From Micrasema longulum (Eukaryota > Arthropoda > Insecta > Trichoptera > Brachycentridae), in the NCBI GenBank assembly GCA_022494885.1, contig JAGVSM010004254.1, positions 1-64,000 of the forward strand: a stretch of 64,000 nucleotides of DNA, written 5' to 3'. The notes under the pieces are model-generated. The model searched no databases. It was not told the DNA's origin and saw only the letters and a list, made by a program, of their open reading frames with translations. Of this stretch, positions 1 to 12,259 are shown piece after piece (within the stretch, counting starts at the first letter, position 1; each line of letters starts with the position of its first letter). The position numbers and the translations under genes are program-made.

Positions 1-770
1 TTTTTTGGTGAATTTTTTGGTATACAAACACAAATATGACAATGCCATTAAAAATCATACAGAAATAACAGGAAAATGACATAAACAATGTAATTAAGAC
101 ATCAAAGTTTATAATATGCTGTTGCACGACTCTTTCACAATAGGTGTATATCTGTATTTTCCTTAATAGCAGACGTGGAAAAGAAGAAGACGGAGTGACA
201 TAATATCATGTTACGAGACAGTAATCAAATGCGTCCTAAAGTAGTCTTGTATGATTACCTTCCTGCCATATTAACGTTCATTTTCGTTATTTCTTTAAAA
301 GTTTGGCTCAAGCTTCAATGTTTCTAGTCCACCGCGTTCTCTCGAAACTTGAAACTTTGCCTCATTATAATTGGTTGACTACAATAATACTAGTTTAGTT
401 CGCTTCTAGGGACTTGAAATAACAATCTCGAATTTGATTTTAACTAGACAAGTCAGTTTTGACCCCGCCAAAACGTTTCGGAGGTCAAGGTCCTTAAATA
501 ATCAAGAAATCGAACAAAAATATTTTAAACCAAATATTTTCCATAAAACACTCAATATCGATTTGTTTGTTTCTAAGCGGATGAAGCACATAGTTATGTG
601 TGTGACTCGAAAGCTACACTCAAGTAAAAATCCTGAAAAAGAACTAGTGGAGACAAGTTCGCCCTGCAGTAAAGTGGATGGTGAGTTTGTCTTCCATGCT
701 TGAGGTTCCAGATACTATCTTGCCAGACTGGATGTGAAATATTAATATTAACAATTGTCCTTAACTGCAA
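1..770. other. Unassigned A+T-rich DNA with one weak exon-like ORF
   Basis: No family could be recognised. The only protein-like stretch is an open frame at 422-703 (+), without an early ATG. It is followed at 681 by a good splice-donor match (GATG|GTGAGT), and a plausible acceptor ends at 406 (cgcttctag). An internal exon at about 407-680 is therefore conceivable, but its translation matches nothing I know and the frame is closed by TAA just inside its 5' end. I treat it as non-coding. Confidence 0.3.
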
Positions 771-777
771 TGTTTCT

Positions 778-855
778 GTTATCCCTAGCCTGGCATTTGA
801 AGCGTCAGATTGATGTTAACTCCACGTAACAGATAATCCGGATACGCTTTATAAC
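778..855 (+). repeat. SINE-A 3'-body fragment
   Basis: A degenerate copy of the 3' body of the tRNA-derived SINE called SINE-A here (best copy 30020-30289). The shared order is a 'ccctggactggtacctgaag' stretch, then cgtaagact, then gatacgctt; here it reads ccctagcctggcatttgaag...gatacgctt. The tRNA-like head is missing. Old and truncated. Confidence 0.5.
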
Positions 856-859
856 ATTA

Positions 860-2030
860 ATATTCATTAAACAAAACCGCCATGTTCAGAGGACCGACAT
901 GAAGTTTTGTCAAGATTTGACATTGACCTGAAGGGTTTAGTATTTCGAAATAATTTGAATCATAGAGTTTGGTATATACATACCAAATTACACAACATAG
1001 TTATTTAAATACCACAGAAATGCGATAAGCGTTATTAACGTTAATACTTGATATTATCCCAAATAGTTTTGCTTTAAAGGTAAAGGTGAACCGATGATGT
1101 TAGTTTAATGAGATTTTAAACCGAGTTTAACAATGTAGAGGTGATGACTATACTTGGAACTAACTATTCTCTACCCCTTGGAAATTTATTCAGTTGTGTT
1201 CTAGATTATTAAATATCGTGCCCAATTGACCTCGAAACTCCGTTAAACAAATCACTGTAATCCAGTTGGGTAATTCGATCAACGATAATTTAATTTCTAA
1301 AGCAAATTCGATCGTGCAAAATTCTAAGTTATTTCTTCTAGTGGGTAAAATTTCTTGTAAAATCAAATTGTAACTACTTGTGATAAAAGTATGGCATTCA
1401 GTTTCAAGGTTTATTAAATTCGTTAATTTCGAAATTAAGCTTCCTATTTAATAAAATGATTTTTTCTGTAAAAAACACTAAATACCACATAAATACTCGT
1501 ATGTATTCGAGTTTTTCCACTAAAATTTCTCTTCTATTCTTACATTTGAAAAATATCGCTTACTTTCAATATATTTTCGTGACATGCATATTTATAATAA
1601 TATGATGTGTAAATCCACTATTCGTTTAATTGAAGTTTTACGTACTTTGAAATACCGCTTAAAAATAAAACGGTATATTTATAGTAATGAGGATTATAAA
1701 CAATCACAAAAAACTCGTTTCCTTAATTTAATTTAATAAAAAATATGATGAACTTTTTTGCATTAAAATATTAAATAAAATAAAGAATAGTAATACATCA
1801 CTTATAATATATCACACAATATATTCAGAGATATTTTTAGAGATATAAAAAAAACCTTAAAATTTGAGCTGCGTACGTAAGTCCTAAAACAGTACTTATA
1901 TAATTTTACTATACTTATATTTTAATGTTAACTAATGTAAAAGTTACTGGATCAGTTACAGACACAGTTTTTGGTTAAATTTTTAACCATGTACGATATG
2001 TTTGTATTTTTTTCTATTTCCATATCCTAT
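860..2030. other. Unassigned A+T-rich DNA
   Basis: Read on both strands; no open frame with protein-like composition, no inverted-repeat boundary and no similarity to the other repeats of this window was seen. Confidence 0.4.
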
Positions 2031-2032
2031 AA

Positions 2033-2752
2033 TCCCTGGTAAGAAGTCGTTTAGAATATATTTCTCCAGTCTGGTCGCCCCATTATCGTGTACATTCTGA
2101 TTCACTCGAGCGCGTCCAGAAGAAATTTCTAAAATATATTAATTTTAAACTTCATATTCCTGCTGCTTTATTTAATTATAATCAATTGTTGTCTTCAGCA
2201 AATCTTTTAAGACTTTCTGATAGAAGAATCCTAACTGACCTAATATTACTTTTTAAGGTGATCAATTCATTAATTGACTGTCCAGAGTTGCTGGAGTTGG
2301 TGTGTTTCCGTGTACCTGGTCGACATACCCGCCACAGATCTCCTTTTTGTTCTGCAAGTTCTAGAACCAACTATCACATGCACTCGTCTATCCCTAGGCT
2401 CCATAGATATGGCAATCAATATGAGGACAAGGCTGATATATTTGGTTCTGGACTTAATAGTTATAAAATGAGTCTGATTTCTTTTTTTCTCTCGCAATAT
2501 TATTCTTAAACTTTTCTTTTTATTTAAAAATGTTTTTTCCTTTTTTGTTTTTTCATATTTATGTATTTATTTCGTTATTATTTTTGGTTGCTTTTATGTA
2601 TTTACCTGCTTGTTACTATTGTTATATTTATGCAATTTTTATAATTTTTTGTTATGTTTTTATGTATGTTTTTTTTTTTTTTTTAATATTTATGTTCAAT
2701 ATATGTTAAAGGCAATTCATGCCGTTTATGTAAAATAAATAAATAAAAATAA
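2033..2752 (+). mobile_element. 5'-truncated Jockey/CR1-like non-LTR retrotransposon, 3' end
   Basis: The frame from 2033 to 2509 encodes the C-terminal part of a non-LTR reverse-transcriptase protein. It opens with LVRSRLEYISPVWSPHY, the conserved 'R..LEY...VW.P' motif after the RT domain, continues LERVQKKFLKYI, and ends in a region with the FRVPGRHTRH signature. The catalytic YADD part is absent, so this is a classic 5' truncation. An A+T-rich 3' UTR follows and ends in an (AAAT)n tail at about 2730-2752. Related tails with the same FRVP(G/S)R motif lie at 11490-12065 (-) and 28845-29400 (-), so one family has inserted at least three times. No stop is visible in the retained 159 codons, so it is not very old. 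Confidence 0.8.
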
Positions 2753-2759
2753 TGTGTAG

Positions 2760-3370
2760 ACAGTAATATGTAAAACACTATTTACCATAATATATAAAAA
2801 AAGCGAAGGTTTTCGAATAAAATAGAGTATAAATCTAAACTTGTTTAAACCTGAAGTTTTCTACGACATTTTTTTATTCTTATAAGTTTTACGCGGTCAA
2901 AATAGCAAGGAATGTTTTCATCTAACGTATCATAAATAATTTTACGTCCAAAAACTAACATTATTATATTCAATTTTGGGTTGAAAGGGTAAAATGTGTA
3001 GGTTTTTATCCATTATGCTTCGGCATGAAAAGTAAAATTGAGCAAATCATAAAACAGTAACCCAAGCACAGTAAAATAACATTACAAAAAAAGATAAAAA
3101 AATATTTTAAAAAGCAAAAATCCCTGAAAACTTCTCTAGATTGATATACTTTCATAGTTTATGGTAAAATTACGAGGATCTGGAAAAAATTTCCATATTT
3201 TTACATAAACCACTCATTTACTACATTTACAAAAAACTGGTCACCGGACTTGGGTAGAAAAAAGTCAGAACACGTGTTAAAATACATTAAAAAAAATAAA
3301 TTAAAAGACATTTTATATTATAAAACTGTATACAAAATTCACTAGTAGCTAGTCATGTGTTTCATAAAGT
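2760..3370. other. Unassigned A+T-rich DNA
   Basis: Nothing recognised on either strand; only short A/T runs. Confidence 0.4.
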
Positions 3371-3374
3371 TTAT

Positions 3375-3570
3375 ATTTGATGCACTAACTTTGTGGTTTT
3401 TCATTATAATAAAATAATCATAGAATAACTTTGCTTTAACAATTATTTTTTTTTACCTAGAAGTTTCACAGCTTCAATCAACTTTAATTTCATTATCAAG
3501 GTATAATGAACTAATGAATTCTATTCTTTTTTATTTTAACAGTGATTACTATAATCAATTTTAAATCGAT
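3375..3570 (+). repeat. Dispersed repeat F (copy 1)
   Basis: Aligns over nearly 200 bases with 47490-47690. Shared blocks include gcactaactttgtg/gcactgactttgta, attataataaaa, a T-run, 'aagtttcacagcttcaatcaa' versus 'ggtttcaaagctactcaag', and ttattttaacagtg. This copy has lost the central CCGGTTTC core seen in the others (44380-44430, 46240-46320). The element type is unknown; it has no coding content and I see no terminal inverted repeats. Confidence 0.5.
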
Positions 3571-3965
3571 ATATATTTGGAACTAATACGTCAAACCTTT
3601 TGGTTCGTAAACATTTCTCATTCCATTCAATATTCGGCTTTCTGGTACTTATTTAAAAAAATAACAAAATGCAATAAAACAGATTGCTAATAATAATCAG
3701 TGGTTGCGCCACATTAATTTTATGTGTTGTGTATTGCACATTTACTAAGGTGCGGCGTTAAATTTATTGCTACCCACAGAGCTCTAGTTTGATTGTTACG
3801 ATTATGCTAATGTGGGTACAATCTTTGCCTAAGAACAACTAAACTGTCATCGAATGTGCATGTGATCTTAATATTTTCAGCGCGATCGCTAACAAGTTAT
3901 TTTAGCTATCAATAAGTCGTTCTAATCCACAGTGTCGTGTTTTTGTATGAATCAATAATCAAGAA

Positions 3966-4084
3966 ACCGAAATGTCCAAATCTGACCACAGAACATCTGA
4001 TAGAGCCTGCCGCGAGAGAGAAGTTCGAACAATTAGGTTGAAAGAATTCCATTTCAAGGTAGGCATTTGTTTGTATTTGGGTTC
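3966..4084 (+). other. Possible short coding exon (weak)
   Basis: An ATG at 3972 opens a frame of about 43 codons beginning MSKSDHRTSDRACRERE. The residue mix is charged and gene-like rather than A+T-biased. After codon 29 there is a consensus-like splice donor (ATTTCAAG|GTAGGC at about 4058). A possible acceptor (ttaatattttcag) lies at about 3880. No homologue is recognised and one such exon can arise by chance in 64 kb. Confidence 0.15.
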
Positions 4085-4576
4085 GGTGGAAAAGTAAATA
4101 AAGATAACGCCATGGCAACGCTGAAATCCGTGAACTAGCAAATCAGCAAACTTCAAGCGTCTATCTACTATTTGGCGACTGGCGCAATTAATGGACATAA
4201 TGAAAATTTATTGATAAAATATTACATCAAAAACAAAAACTCAAACTAATAAAAAAATATATATTCTACTCCCACAGTAAATAAAGCTTACCCACGAGAA
4301 CAATGAAGAGGAATTCTTTGCACAAAAGTATTTTATTCTAAATAAATATCTAATTTCCTAAAATAATTAATCATCAAACATACATTCTATGCAACAACAA
4401 AATAGGAACATTGTTAAAAATAAAGCCATTAAATGTAATAAATTGGACACATACCCATTAAATTGTAAATATTGCGATTCAATCTACATGAGAAAACTAA
4501 AAGAAACTTTAATATTTATTAGAGTACAGGAACACTTTTAGAAACCGACCCGGGACATTAAGGGCATAACGTTTTT

Positions 4577-4645
4577 GTTATTAGTATTTTACCCAAGAGA
4601 TGCCATTGAGTCTAAAACGCTCGTCCAGGATTCTGGTTTCATTTC
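4577..4645 (-). repeat. SINE-A 5' head module (copy)
   Basis: On the minus strand it carries the roughly 50-base module CCAGAATCCTGGACGAG...TTTTAGACTCAATGGC...GGGTAAA. The same module occurs at 15138-15190 (+), 31150-31195 (-), 36320-36375 (-) and 58862-58925 (-). It is followed, as in other copies, by a decayed tRNA-like B-box stretch (CCCGGGTCGGTTTC, minus strand, about 4545-4560). Confidence 0.55.
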
Positions 4646-4649
4646 ACAC

Positions 4650-5600
4650 ACATAACTGTATTATTTATCCAATCGGTCGCGCTTATTTGTTACATAAATT
4701 ATATTTTATAAATATTCCATTAAGCTTTTTATGAAAAAACGTAGTTATTTAACTTCAAATATAAGGTCGACAAAAGGGCTCTTCATATAAATACAACAGG
4801 AAAAATCTTTATTGCTCTCGAATATCAAATTCCTCCAAAACAACATCTTTGAGCGAAGAACGTCGTAACTTTGTGCCAACCCAGCACTTTATTACCGCTA
4901 TTCCTCGGAGAACTCATATAAAAGAGATTGTTTTACAAAATTTTATACGCAGACGTGTATTTGCGTATTTTATTTCTTCAAACATGCGGATGTTTGTTTA
5001 GGGACACTTAAAACCACAAGCAGTTAAAATTAATACAATAAAATACGTTTTATTATAAGTTTAAAAAATACACTTAAATAACAAGACAAATAATCGGTTT
5101 CTAAACTACGTACATACTTATATGGCTGCAACAAAATACAAAAATATTAATTATATACAAAATCGATAAATTTTTCAAAAACATGTAAACTTATTTTTAA
5201 ATTTTGAATAACAAAATAGATTTCACTTAATTCTTTCCTTTTATACGACTTCGAATACCTAGATTGAATTACAGATTAACACATCTTTTTGTTCTATGGC
5301 TACAACGATAAAGTTCGGGTAAAAATAAAACAATATACGATCTGAACCCGACAATGCTTTGCTATTGCTAGATTTGAGTACATACTCGTATAAAGATTAA
5401 ATGAACACAATCGAAAATTTGGTTACAAATTAGATATGTACGTTTACATGATTATTATTTGTTTTGGTTTACATAAATTGTGAGGATAGAGAATTTTGAT
5501 AAAGAGGTATCCAAACATTGTTTTTCTGTCACTGTCTTGCAGACGCCTACCCGATATTATATGAAGAAGACAATTGGATGTCAGACCTTTTGTTAGAATA
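4650..5600. other. Unassigned A+T-rich DNA
   Basis: No gene, repeat boundary or structured element recognised. Confidence 0.4.
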
Positions 5601-5680
5601 GAAAAAAACAAAGTTTCGTTTTCCCGCTTTCCGGACCTCAAAATTGAACCGATTTTGATGTTTTTTTAGACAGAGTAGCA
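5601..5680 (+). repeat. Dispersed repeat E (copy 1)
   Basis: Contains tcgttttcc...cctcaaaattgaaccgattttgatg. Similar stretches sit at 37603-37670 and 38216-38260 (...caccccaaaactaaaccg...). 'Aaaactgaaccgattttgatg'-like strings are a common insect repeat motif; the parent element is not identifiable here. Confidence 0.4.
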
Positions 5681-6334
5681 GCGTTTTTCAAAAATGGTTA
5701 TATTTGTATACCGTGAGCTCAAAGACAACAGATAAAACTGTGCTTTTTTTCGGGTTTAGATGGTTCTAATTTCCAAAATAAACTATTTTTATAAACACAA
5801 AATAAAAACTACTCGCCAATAGTAAATATTTATAGTGTGTAAAAAAAATCGTAAACGTAAAAAAGATGTTTCTACTTTTTATTAGTAAGTACTCGTTTAT
5901 GATTTAATTCCAAAACTTTAAATTGTTAATTTTCCAATAAAAAATTCTTTAAGCAAATGTCAAACTGTGCTCTTTTCACCAACAGGGGTGTACCTTATTC
6001 AGGAATGCGTTTTAAAAATGTGTTGAAAGTCAGTAAATGTTATTTTAGTGTTGCCAAAAATCTAGTTAAAAGAAATAAATGGGTGGAAATTATTTAAAAA
6101 ATGTGGGAAAATCTGATTGGGATCCATAAAAAACTGATGTTATTTGTAAATATTCAAAATCAATTTTTTTTATACATACAAAAAATTACATCTTTCCTAT
6201 TTTTTTGTAAATGCATTCTCGGTGAATGCAGCCCTGATAAACGATGATAAAAAAATTGCGCTCCTAATTTATTTTTTAACTTAGTAAATTGAAGATTTTA
6301 AAAACTTTAAATATGCTTGTGGCAAAGTTCTACA

Positions 6335-6425
6335 TTCTGCAGAAAACCGCATGTAAATCGGTTCAGTAGTTATTCAGTCTATCGAAAATACACAAACGAA
6401 CATTGATTTATTAATATATTAATCC
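6335..6425 (+). repeat. Common insect repeat motif 'aaatcggttcagtag'
   Basis: The string gtaaatcggttcagtagtta, followed by a run ending in acaaacgaacattgattta, matches a motif frequent in insect transposable-element debris. Flanks 5690-6330 and 6430-8090 hold nothing I can name; open frames there (for example 6951-7199) are A+T-driven. Confidence 0.4.
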
Positions 6426-8097
6426 AGTATATTCCTCATATAACAAGAATTTTAGAATGGTAGACCTTTGCAATGAAACTAAAAATTATTTTTTAAAACA
6501 CGTGAAAATTGCGATAAAGATATTACAAGACAAACATTTTTGATTATTAGTTTCTGTACTATTTTTTCTTTCTTTATGTTTTTCCATCCCGTTTTTTGCT
6601 TCATTTTATAATCCTTCTTGTTAACTCTATGCTATGTTATGAATTGGTCCAGTAATTTATTGATAGTGTATTGAGGTATTATTTAATTTTATATGATTGT
6701 GTTGGTTTCAGTAAACAAACATGAAAAAAAACGGCATAGTTTTTTTCTATCATTTTCAAAAGCATACTTCAAAAACATGATGTAGAATATAACTTAATGC
6801 TATAATGATTTCAAATTCGTGTACCGACATTGTCTAGAATTCTAATTAAAGTTTAAAATGAAACATCATTATTGCTTGATCAGCTCATTCCTTTATGAGA
6901 ATAAAGTGTGCATTGTAGAGTAGATCATTCTCATTTTAAATTTATTACTTATGTGTTTCTTATACAGCAGACTTCAATTCACAACAGGGAATTATCACAT
7001 ACTACAAATACAGGTACAATATTTTAAATGGATTAAAAAAAAATATTTGTGTATTGGATATTGTGGAGAAATGTTTTCATGCATATTTTTTTTATTAAGA
7101 TGGTTAAAAAATAAGTCTTTACAAAAACATGTCATATTTGGTCTTGACAATTGTGACGTCAAGATTAATGACGATGTTCCACTTAAATTTCAACGGTAAA
7201 AAATAAAGTTAAAAATTTATACGAATCGTGATGAATAAGGGGCGTGGCCAATGCAATGAACTGTTTTCGCAGTATTTTTTAATTTAAAATATTTTTTTTT
7301 TGCTACTAATAAATACAATTTTTTTTACTCTGCAGTATTTCCAAGACCCCTAATTTATTTAAAAAAATTATTTCACATATTTGTGATTCGGTATCCCTAC
7401 CATTATTGTATTGATGTTTACAACTTGTATGTAAAAGGCAGTTTATTTGACACTACTTTTTCAATTCATCCGTATTTGCGCTGAAGCAGATATGATATGA
7501 ACTTATCAGAATGATACTTCAAAACGTGACTGCTCACAGAATAAACGTATAAAAACTTACATTGAAAATGATTGGCATATTTATAGTCTTAAAAGAATTA
7601 CAATAAAAAATATTACTTAGTTATTAACGACCATAATTTCCCTATCCGCTAAATATGTTTTTTTTTAATTTAACAAAAAATACATATTTGGAAAACACAT
7701 TAAATTATTAACCGTCTCTTGATTTGATTTTTCGCTCTTAAACATAAAAATTTAACCAAAAATTTAATGGATTTTAAAAATTATTTCGAAAATAATTGGT
7801 TTCCTATCATTACATAAGTCCATCGGGGTAGAATAATTTATTGGAAATTCAGTTCCAGGAATATCTGTACTGTTAATATATTAACCATCGTTGAATTTCA
7901 CAATTTTGCTATTAAAACTCGTCAGTCTGAAAATCGTATTATATAAAATAATTTGATTATTGGAGTATATTAGTGATTGCATAATTTTTTAAGGATGAAT
8001 GAACCTTATTCTGTTTCCTGGTTTTAATTATACGGTAAATAAAATAAAACTTTTAGCTGAACATTATTGTCATTAGCTAAAAATAGTACAAAAATGG

Positions 8098-8885
8098 ATC
8101 TTGAAGATCATTCTAAAAAAACCCTCGAAGTATTATTCAACGGAAGATCTATTCGCTGAGTTAAAGATATTGGATGTAAGACAATTGTTTGTGAGGTGTC
8201 TACTACTTAAATTTTATGATAAATTAAGTGAAGTCAAAAGAACCCAACAAAATAAAAACACTCGTTCAGCAAGGCGAATTAATTGTACTGTCCCATTTGT
8301 ATCAACCGTCTTTGGTAAAAAGCAATACAATGTAATTGCTCCAAAAATAGTTATTTTTTATTGCCAAATATAAAAGACTCAAAACGTTAAACAAATTTTA
8401 AAATAAAAATAACTGCACATATAAATAGTGTAGCTAGAGATTTTTTTGAAAGATATATGTTAATCAAAAAACGTAGTACTTTATATAATTGGTACACATA
8501 TTATTTATATTTTTATGTATTTCATTGCTTTATATTTGTTTAATTTTATTATATTATTTATGTTTAAGTAACATGTATTCTTGGCACATATATATACTTT
8601 ATATTTGTTTAACAATGATTTTTCATTTCTTACATTTGATTAGCTAGGCATTTATAATTAAGTCGATTTGGTTTTTCTTTTTTATGTTATTGTTTTATTA
8701 GTATAGTAATGCTTATGCTCTAAAGATAGAAAATCTCCATCTTAAAATAGGCTGTGCCATGTTAGATGGAGACTATCATAAACAGAGAACACTCCGTTTT
8801 TATTTTACATTAATTGGTTTTATATAGATTCCCTGTTATTAAGAATTTATGTTATTTTTTTGCAATAAATTTATAAATAAATTAG
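8098..8885 (+). mobile_element. 5'-truncated non-LTR retrotransposon C-terminus and 3' UTR
   Basis: The frame 8101-8373 (opening without ATG) has the layout of the extreme C-terminus of CR1/Jockey-type proteins: a stretch like YSTEDLFAELKILDVRQL, a middle with R..R.., then the 'PF..T..G...YNVIAPKI' block that precedes the 'N.LP' terminus in complete elements. No RT core is retained. An A+T-rich 3' UTR of about 500 bases follows, ending in ataaatttataaataaatta near 8880. This subfamily differs from the FRVPGR family at 2033-2752. Confidence 0.6.
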
Positions 8886-8889
8886 CTGG

Positions 8890-10010
8890 AATCTATCAAT
8901 TTTCTTAAATATAAAATTTGTTAATTTATTTTTAATTAAAGTTATTAACCCTCAATTATGGAAAACGATTCCAACAAACTTATGTTTCAAGTATTTAATT
9001 GAAATTTTTTGTTGAAATTCAATGTTATTTAATTATAGAGTATTTACAAATATTTATTTGAGGTCTTCGGTCATTTCATGAATTTTGACAAAGATTTTAA
9101 AAATATACGAGTGCTTCTTACTCTTTAAATTATGCAAGTACATCGTATAGTTTAAAAATATTATTAAATTATTGTCTTAAGTGTAAACAGTTTTATTGGT
9201 GTCTGCATGAGTGCCCTCCACGATTTTATAAAGAAATTGACAAAATTTTTGTACATACTGTTTCTAAACTCAAACAGTTATTTTGAGGAAGAATATCATG
9301 CAAATTTTCTTGTGTAAAAGTTTTTTTAAACTTCGTTAAATTTTCTTTCACGACGGTAACATAATGTTATTTGTATTTAATGTACTTAATTTCTTATTTA
9401 ACCTTTTACTTCCACATTTTTAACCTTAAATGATCTGTATTCTCAACAAGTTGGGTAGTTTGAAAACACGAAATATATTTTCATTAAAAACATTTTTATT
9501 TTTTTACACTTACGCTTGAGATCATTCACAAAACTAATGCTCTGAAATGTTTTTTAAAAACATTTTCTCAATAATATCAGCTAGTATAATATTTTTAAAA
9601 CTAACGATACGACATATATTTTACCAATATTTTATATGTCTAAAATTGACAACAAAGTCACATTTTTTAATTGTTTATTTAATATATTACTCATATTGTA
9701 ACCTATATATATATTGTTACTCATATTGGTACCTAATAAATATATTACTCATATTGTTATTTATTAATTAGGTACCCAAAATGTGACGAATGTATCGTAA
9801 GTTAAAAGAATCACCAAGACTTTATATGAGATAAATGAAAATGAAAATGGCTTATTGTTGGCTTTACTTTTTAAAAATGCATTTATGATGTTTTTCTTAT
9901 TTTTGAATTTATAAAAAGAAAACAGCAGCCGTTATAGTAAACGTAAATACAATATCCACAAGTAAACCAACATAATAGGCCAATGTAATGTAAATGTTCA
10001 AATATTAGGT
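8890..10010. other. A+T-rich DNA with a short tandem repeat
   Basis: No gene seen. At about 9681-9775 three imperfect units of about 29 bases, each containing attactcatattg, are arranged head to tail. The last part also forms a small palindrome with ggtacc ends (ggtacctaataaat ... atttattaattaggtacc). The ORF at 9547-9771 is simply read through this array and is not considered a gene. Confidence 0.45.
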
Positions 10011-10014
10011 TAGA

Positions 10015-11000
10015 TCGAAATCTTCTCTCGCTAAATTGTATTAAAACACTGTTTATTCCATTTTACAACTCAAAATCATCCTTCCCTTCTTCTTCCCTTA
10101 TTGTCATGTTTCATAATAAATATTGTAATCTTGACATATGTAATAAATGCGAAAAAATTAAGTCTGAAAAGTGCATAAAATACCTGCAAGTAATCATTGA
10201 CTGTCAACTTAAATGGACTAATCATCTCGAAGTAATTGTAAATAAACTAAGATATTTAACCTATGTGTTCAAAAGACTAAGTATTAACGCCCAGCTAAAT
10301 ACGATTAAAATGGTATATTATGCACTTGTACAGTCATCGCTTTCCTATGGAATAATTGGATGAGGGGGAACTTACAACAATCATACTAAACCATTAGAAA
10401 CTGTTCAAAAATTTATATTAAAAATAATGCTTCACAAAAATCGCTCTTTTCCTGCTTTCCAATTGTTCGAAGAAGCTGAACTTTTAGATCTAATACAAAT
10501 ATATTATTTTCAATGTTTAAAATATACATTTAAGAACAAAAAAATATTTACAAGTAATTAAAATAGATAGAGTCAAAGAAGGAAACGTGTGTTAGAAATA
10601 ACACATTGTTAAACGAGGCTCGCACAGAGACATGCATATTTTATGGGCCCAAAATTTTTTAATTATTTTTTAACTTTTTTTTTTTCCATATTCCCTTCTC
10701 TAAAATGTTCTCCATCTCTGTTGTAATATGGTAAAAAAATATTAGTAATAGAACAAAAAAAAAATATGTAAAAAGTTATTGAACGAAAAAATAACGAATA
10801 CACATGTTATAATATGCCCTACCACTCACTCAAAGCTAGCTCAAAGAAACTTTACCTTCCTGGCTCCGAAATTTTTAAATCAACTTCCTGCAGCCATAAA
10901 GAACTCCACAAGTGCCAATGTATTTAAGAAAAATGTTTGCAATTGGTTGCTGCATATCGATAGGGACAAGGTTGTCAATTTTTTCAAAGTTCGAGATTAG
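10015..11000 (+). mobile_element. Non-LTR retrotransposon relic (Jockey/CR1-like), interrupted
   Basis: Translation from 10015 gives RNLLSLNCIKT..., then KCIKYLQVIIDCQLKWTNH (the 'KYLG..ID..L.W..H' block after the RT domain), then YYALVQSSLSYGIIG and, after a stop at about 10363, the 'LE..QK' block. The frame ends near 10560. About 210 bases of unrelated DNA follow, including an FB fragment at 10690-10730. Protein-like sequence then resumes at 10779-11000 with FTFLAPKFLNQLPAAIKNS, the conserved C-terminus. I infer one element later split by an insertion. A 3' UTR runs toward 11490, where a second retrotransposon ends tail to tail. A related RT relic lies at 40030-40560. Confidence 0.7.
10690..10730 (-). 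repeat. FB family fragment
   Basis: Contains ttctccatctctgttgtaat, the inverted form of the subterminal 'attacaacagagatggagaa' motif that marks the FB family (best copies 42221-42660 and 43131-43490). It lies inside the gap of the 10015-11000 retrotransposon relic. Confidence 0.5.
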
Positions 11001-11489
11001 CAATTAACAAAAATTTACATATCTGCTTTCCTTCCATACTTTTACTTTTTTTTGCTTTTTATATATCTTAATATTTTTTTTATTACGCATTTTTGTATTA
11101 TTTAATTTAGTATTCAATCTGATTTGGCATATTATTTATTACTCTCCTAATTCTTACTTACACTGTAGAGTAAATTTTTTGAAACCATATCTCAATTATC
11201 ATTTTAATTATGTTTTTATATATTTATATATTCTTTTTCAATTGATTTCAATAAAATAATTATTTTGTTTTTTTCTAATACTACTATTTTTTACTTTTAT
11301 TTTATTGATTTTAATTATACTGTTATTTTGTATATTTGATTGTTTATGAATCAGAATTTATATAATTTATAAGTTACATTTTAAATTACATATTTATGTC
11401 TGACTATCTTTTTTAAATTGTATTCATTGGAATTTTATTATTTATTACTCATACTTTTTTTTCTGGGTTGTTATTTTTTTACATCACAT

Positions 11490-12065
11490 GATTTTATTTA
11501 TTTATTTTATTAACATAAACGGCCAATCTGCCTTTTACAAACATTTATAATAATAACATATTTGGCTTAATTTTTTTTGAACATAAATTTCCTTATACCA
11601 AAGATTTATAAAAAAAAATTAAACCTAAAAATTATACAAGATTCATATATAACAAATTAACCTAAAAATTAAACAGCATATTCAGTAGAAAGTTTAAATA
11701 ATAAAACATTCTACAGTAAAATAACAAGAAAATCATAAGTACTATTTCATACAGCTGGGCAAAGAGAACAAAAAACTGTATATATTCACCATCTTTGAAA
11801 AAGTTCAAAAAGTTTGTTCTATAAGATCAATACCCTACACTAAATATATCAGATACGTAGGAATAGCTATTGCCAAGTTTATGAAGTCTATTTAATACGG
11901 CATTACAAGTATACACTGTCCGTGAATTGTTGCTACAAAACGGTAGCACCTGTCTAGTCATTCTTCCAGGCACCCTGAAGTTGATGAGAGATACTAGTTC
12001 AGGGCAATCCCATATTGAATTAACAATTTTGAATAAATTTAAAAGGTCTATACTTTTTCTTCTTT
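11490..12065 (-). mobile_element. 5'-truncated Jockey/CR1-like non-LTR retrotransposon, 3' end
   Basis: On the minus strand a frame from about 12060 down to 11835 reads LFKIVNSIWDCPELVSLINF, then FRVPGRMTRQVLPFCSNN and RLHKLGNSYSYVSDIFS. This is clearly the same family as 2033-2752 (LFKVINSLIDCPELLEL...FRVPGRHTRHRSPFC). The 3' UTR contains a 'ggcagattggccgtttatg' stretch, comparable with ggcaattcatgccgtttatg at 2711, and ends in an (AAAT)n tail at 11490-11510. The RT core is missing. Confidence 0.75.
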
Positions 12066-12259
12066 CGTTCTATATTTAAATATATTTAATTTCACTACGT
12101 ATTTTTTATTGTTAATTATTATGGCTTGATACGGGCACAGCCTAATAAGTTTACTTATATTTAAACTAGTGTAATTTTTAATGAATAAATAAATAAAATA
12201 TACGAGTAGATGGTTGGTGAGCCCATCCAAAACATGATATAGTTCTCCAAGTTTTAAGT

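Noticed and set aside
3909..4198. Two overlapping minus-strand frames
   Set aside because: They overlap each other in different frames and no motif is seen; the plus-strand exon-like signal there is also only weak.
9681..9775. CRISPR-like repeat array
   Set aside because: Three imperfect units of about 29 bases without distinct spacers in a eukaryotic sequence; it is a simple tandem repeat.
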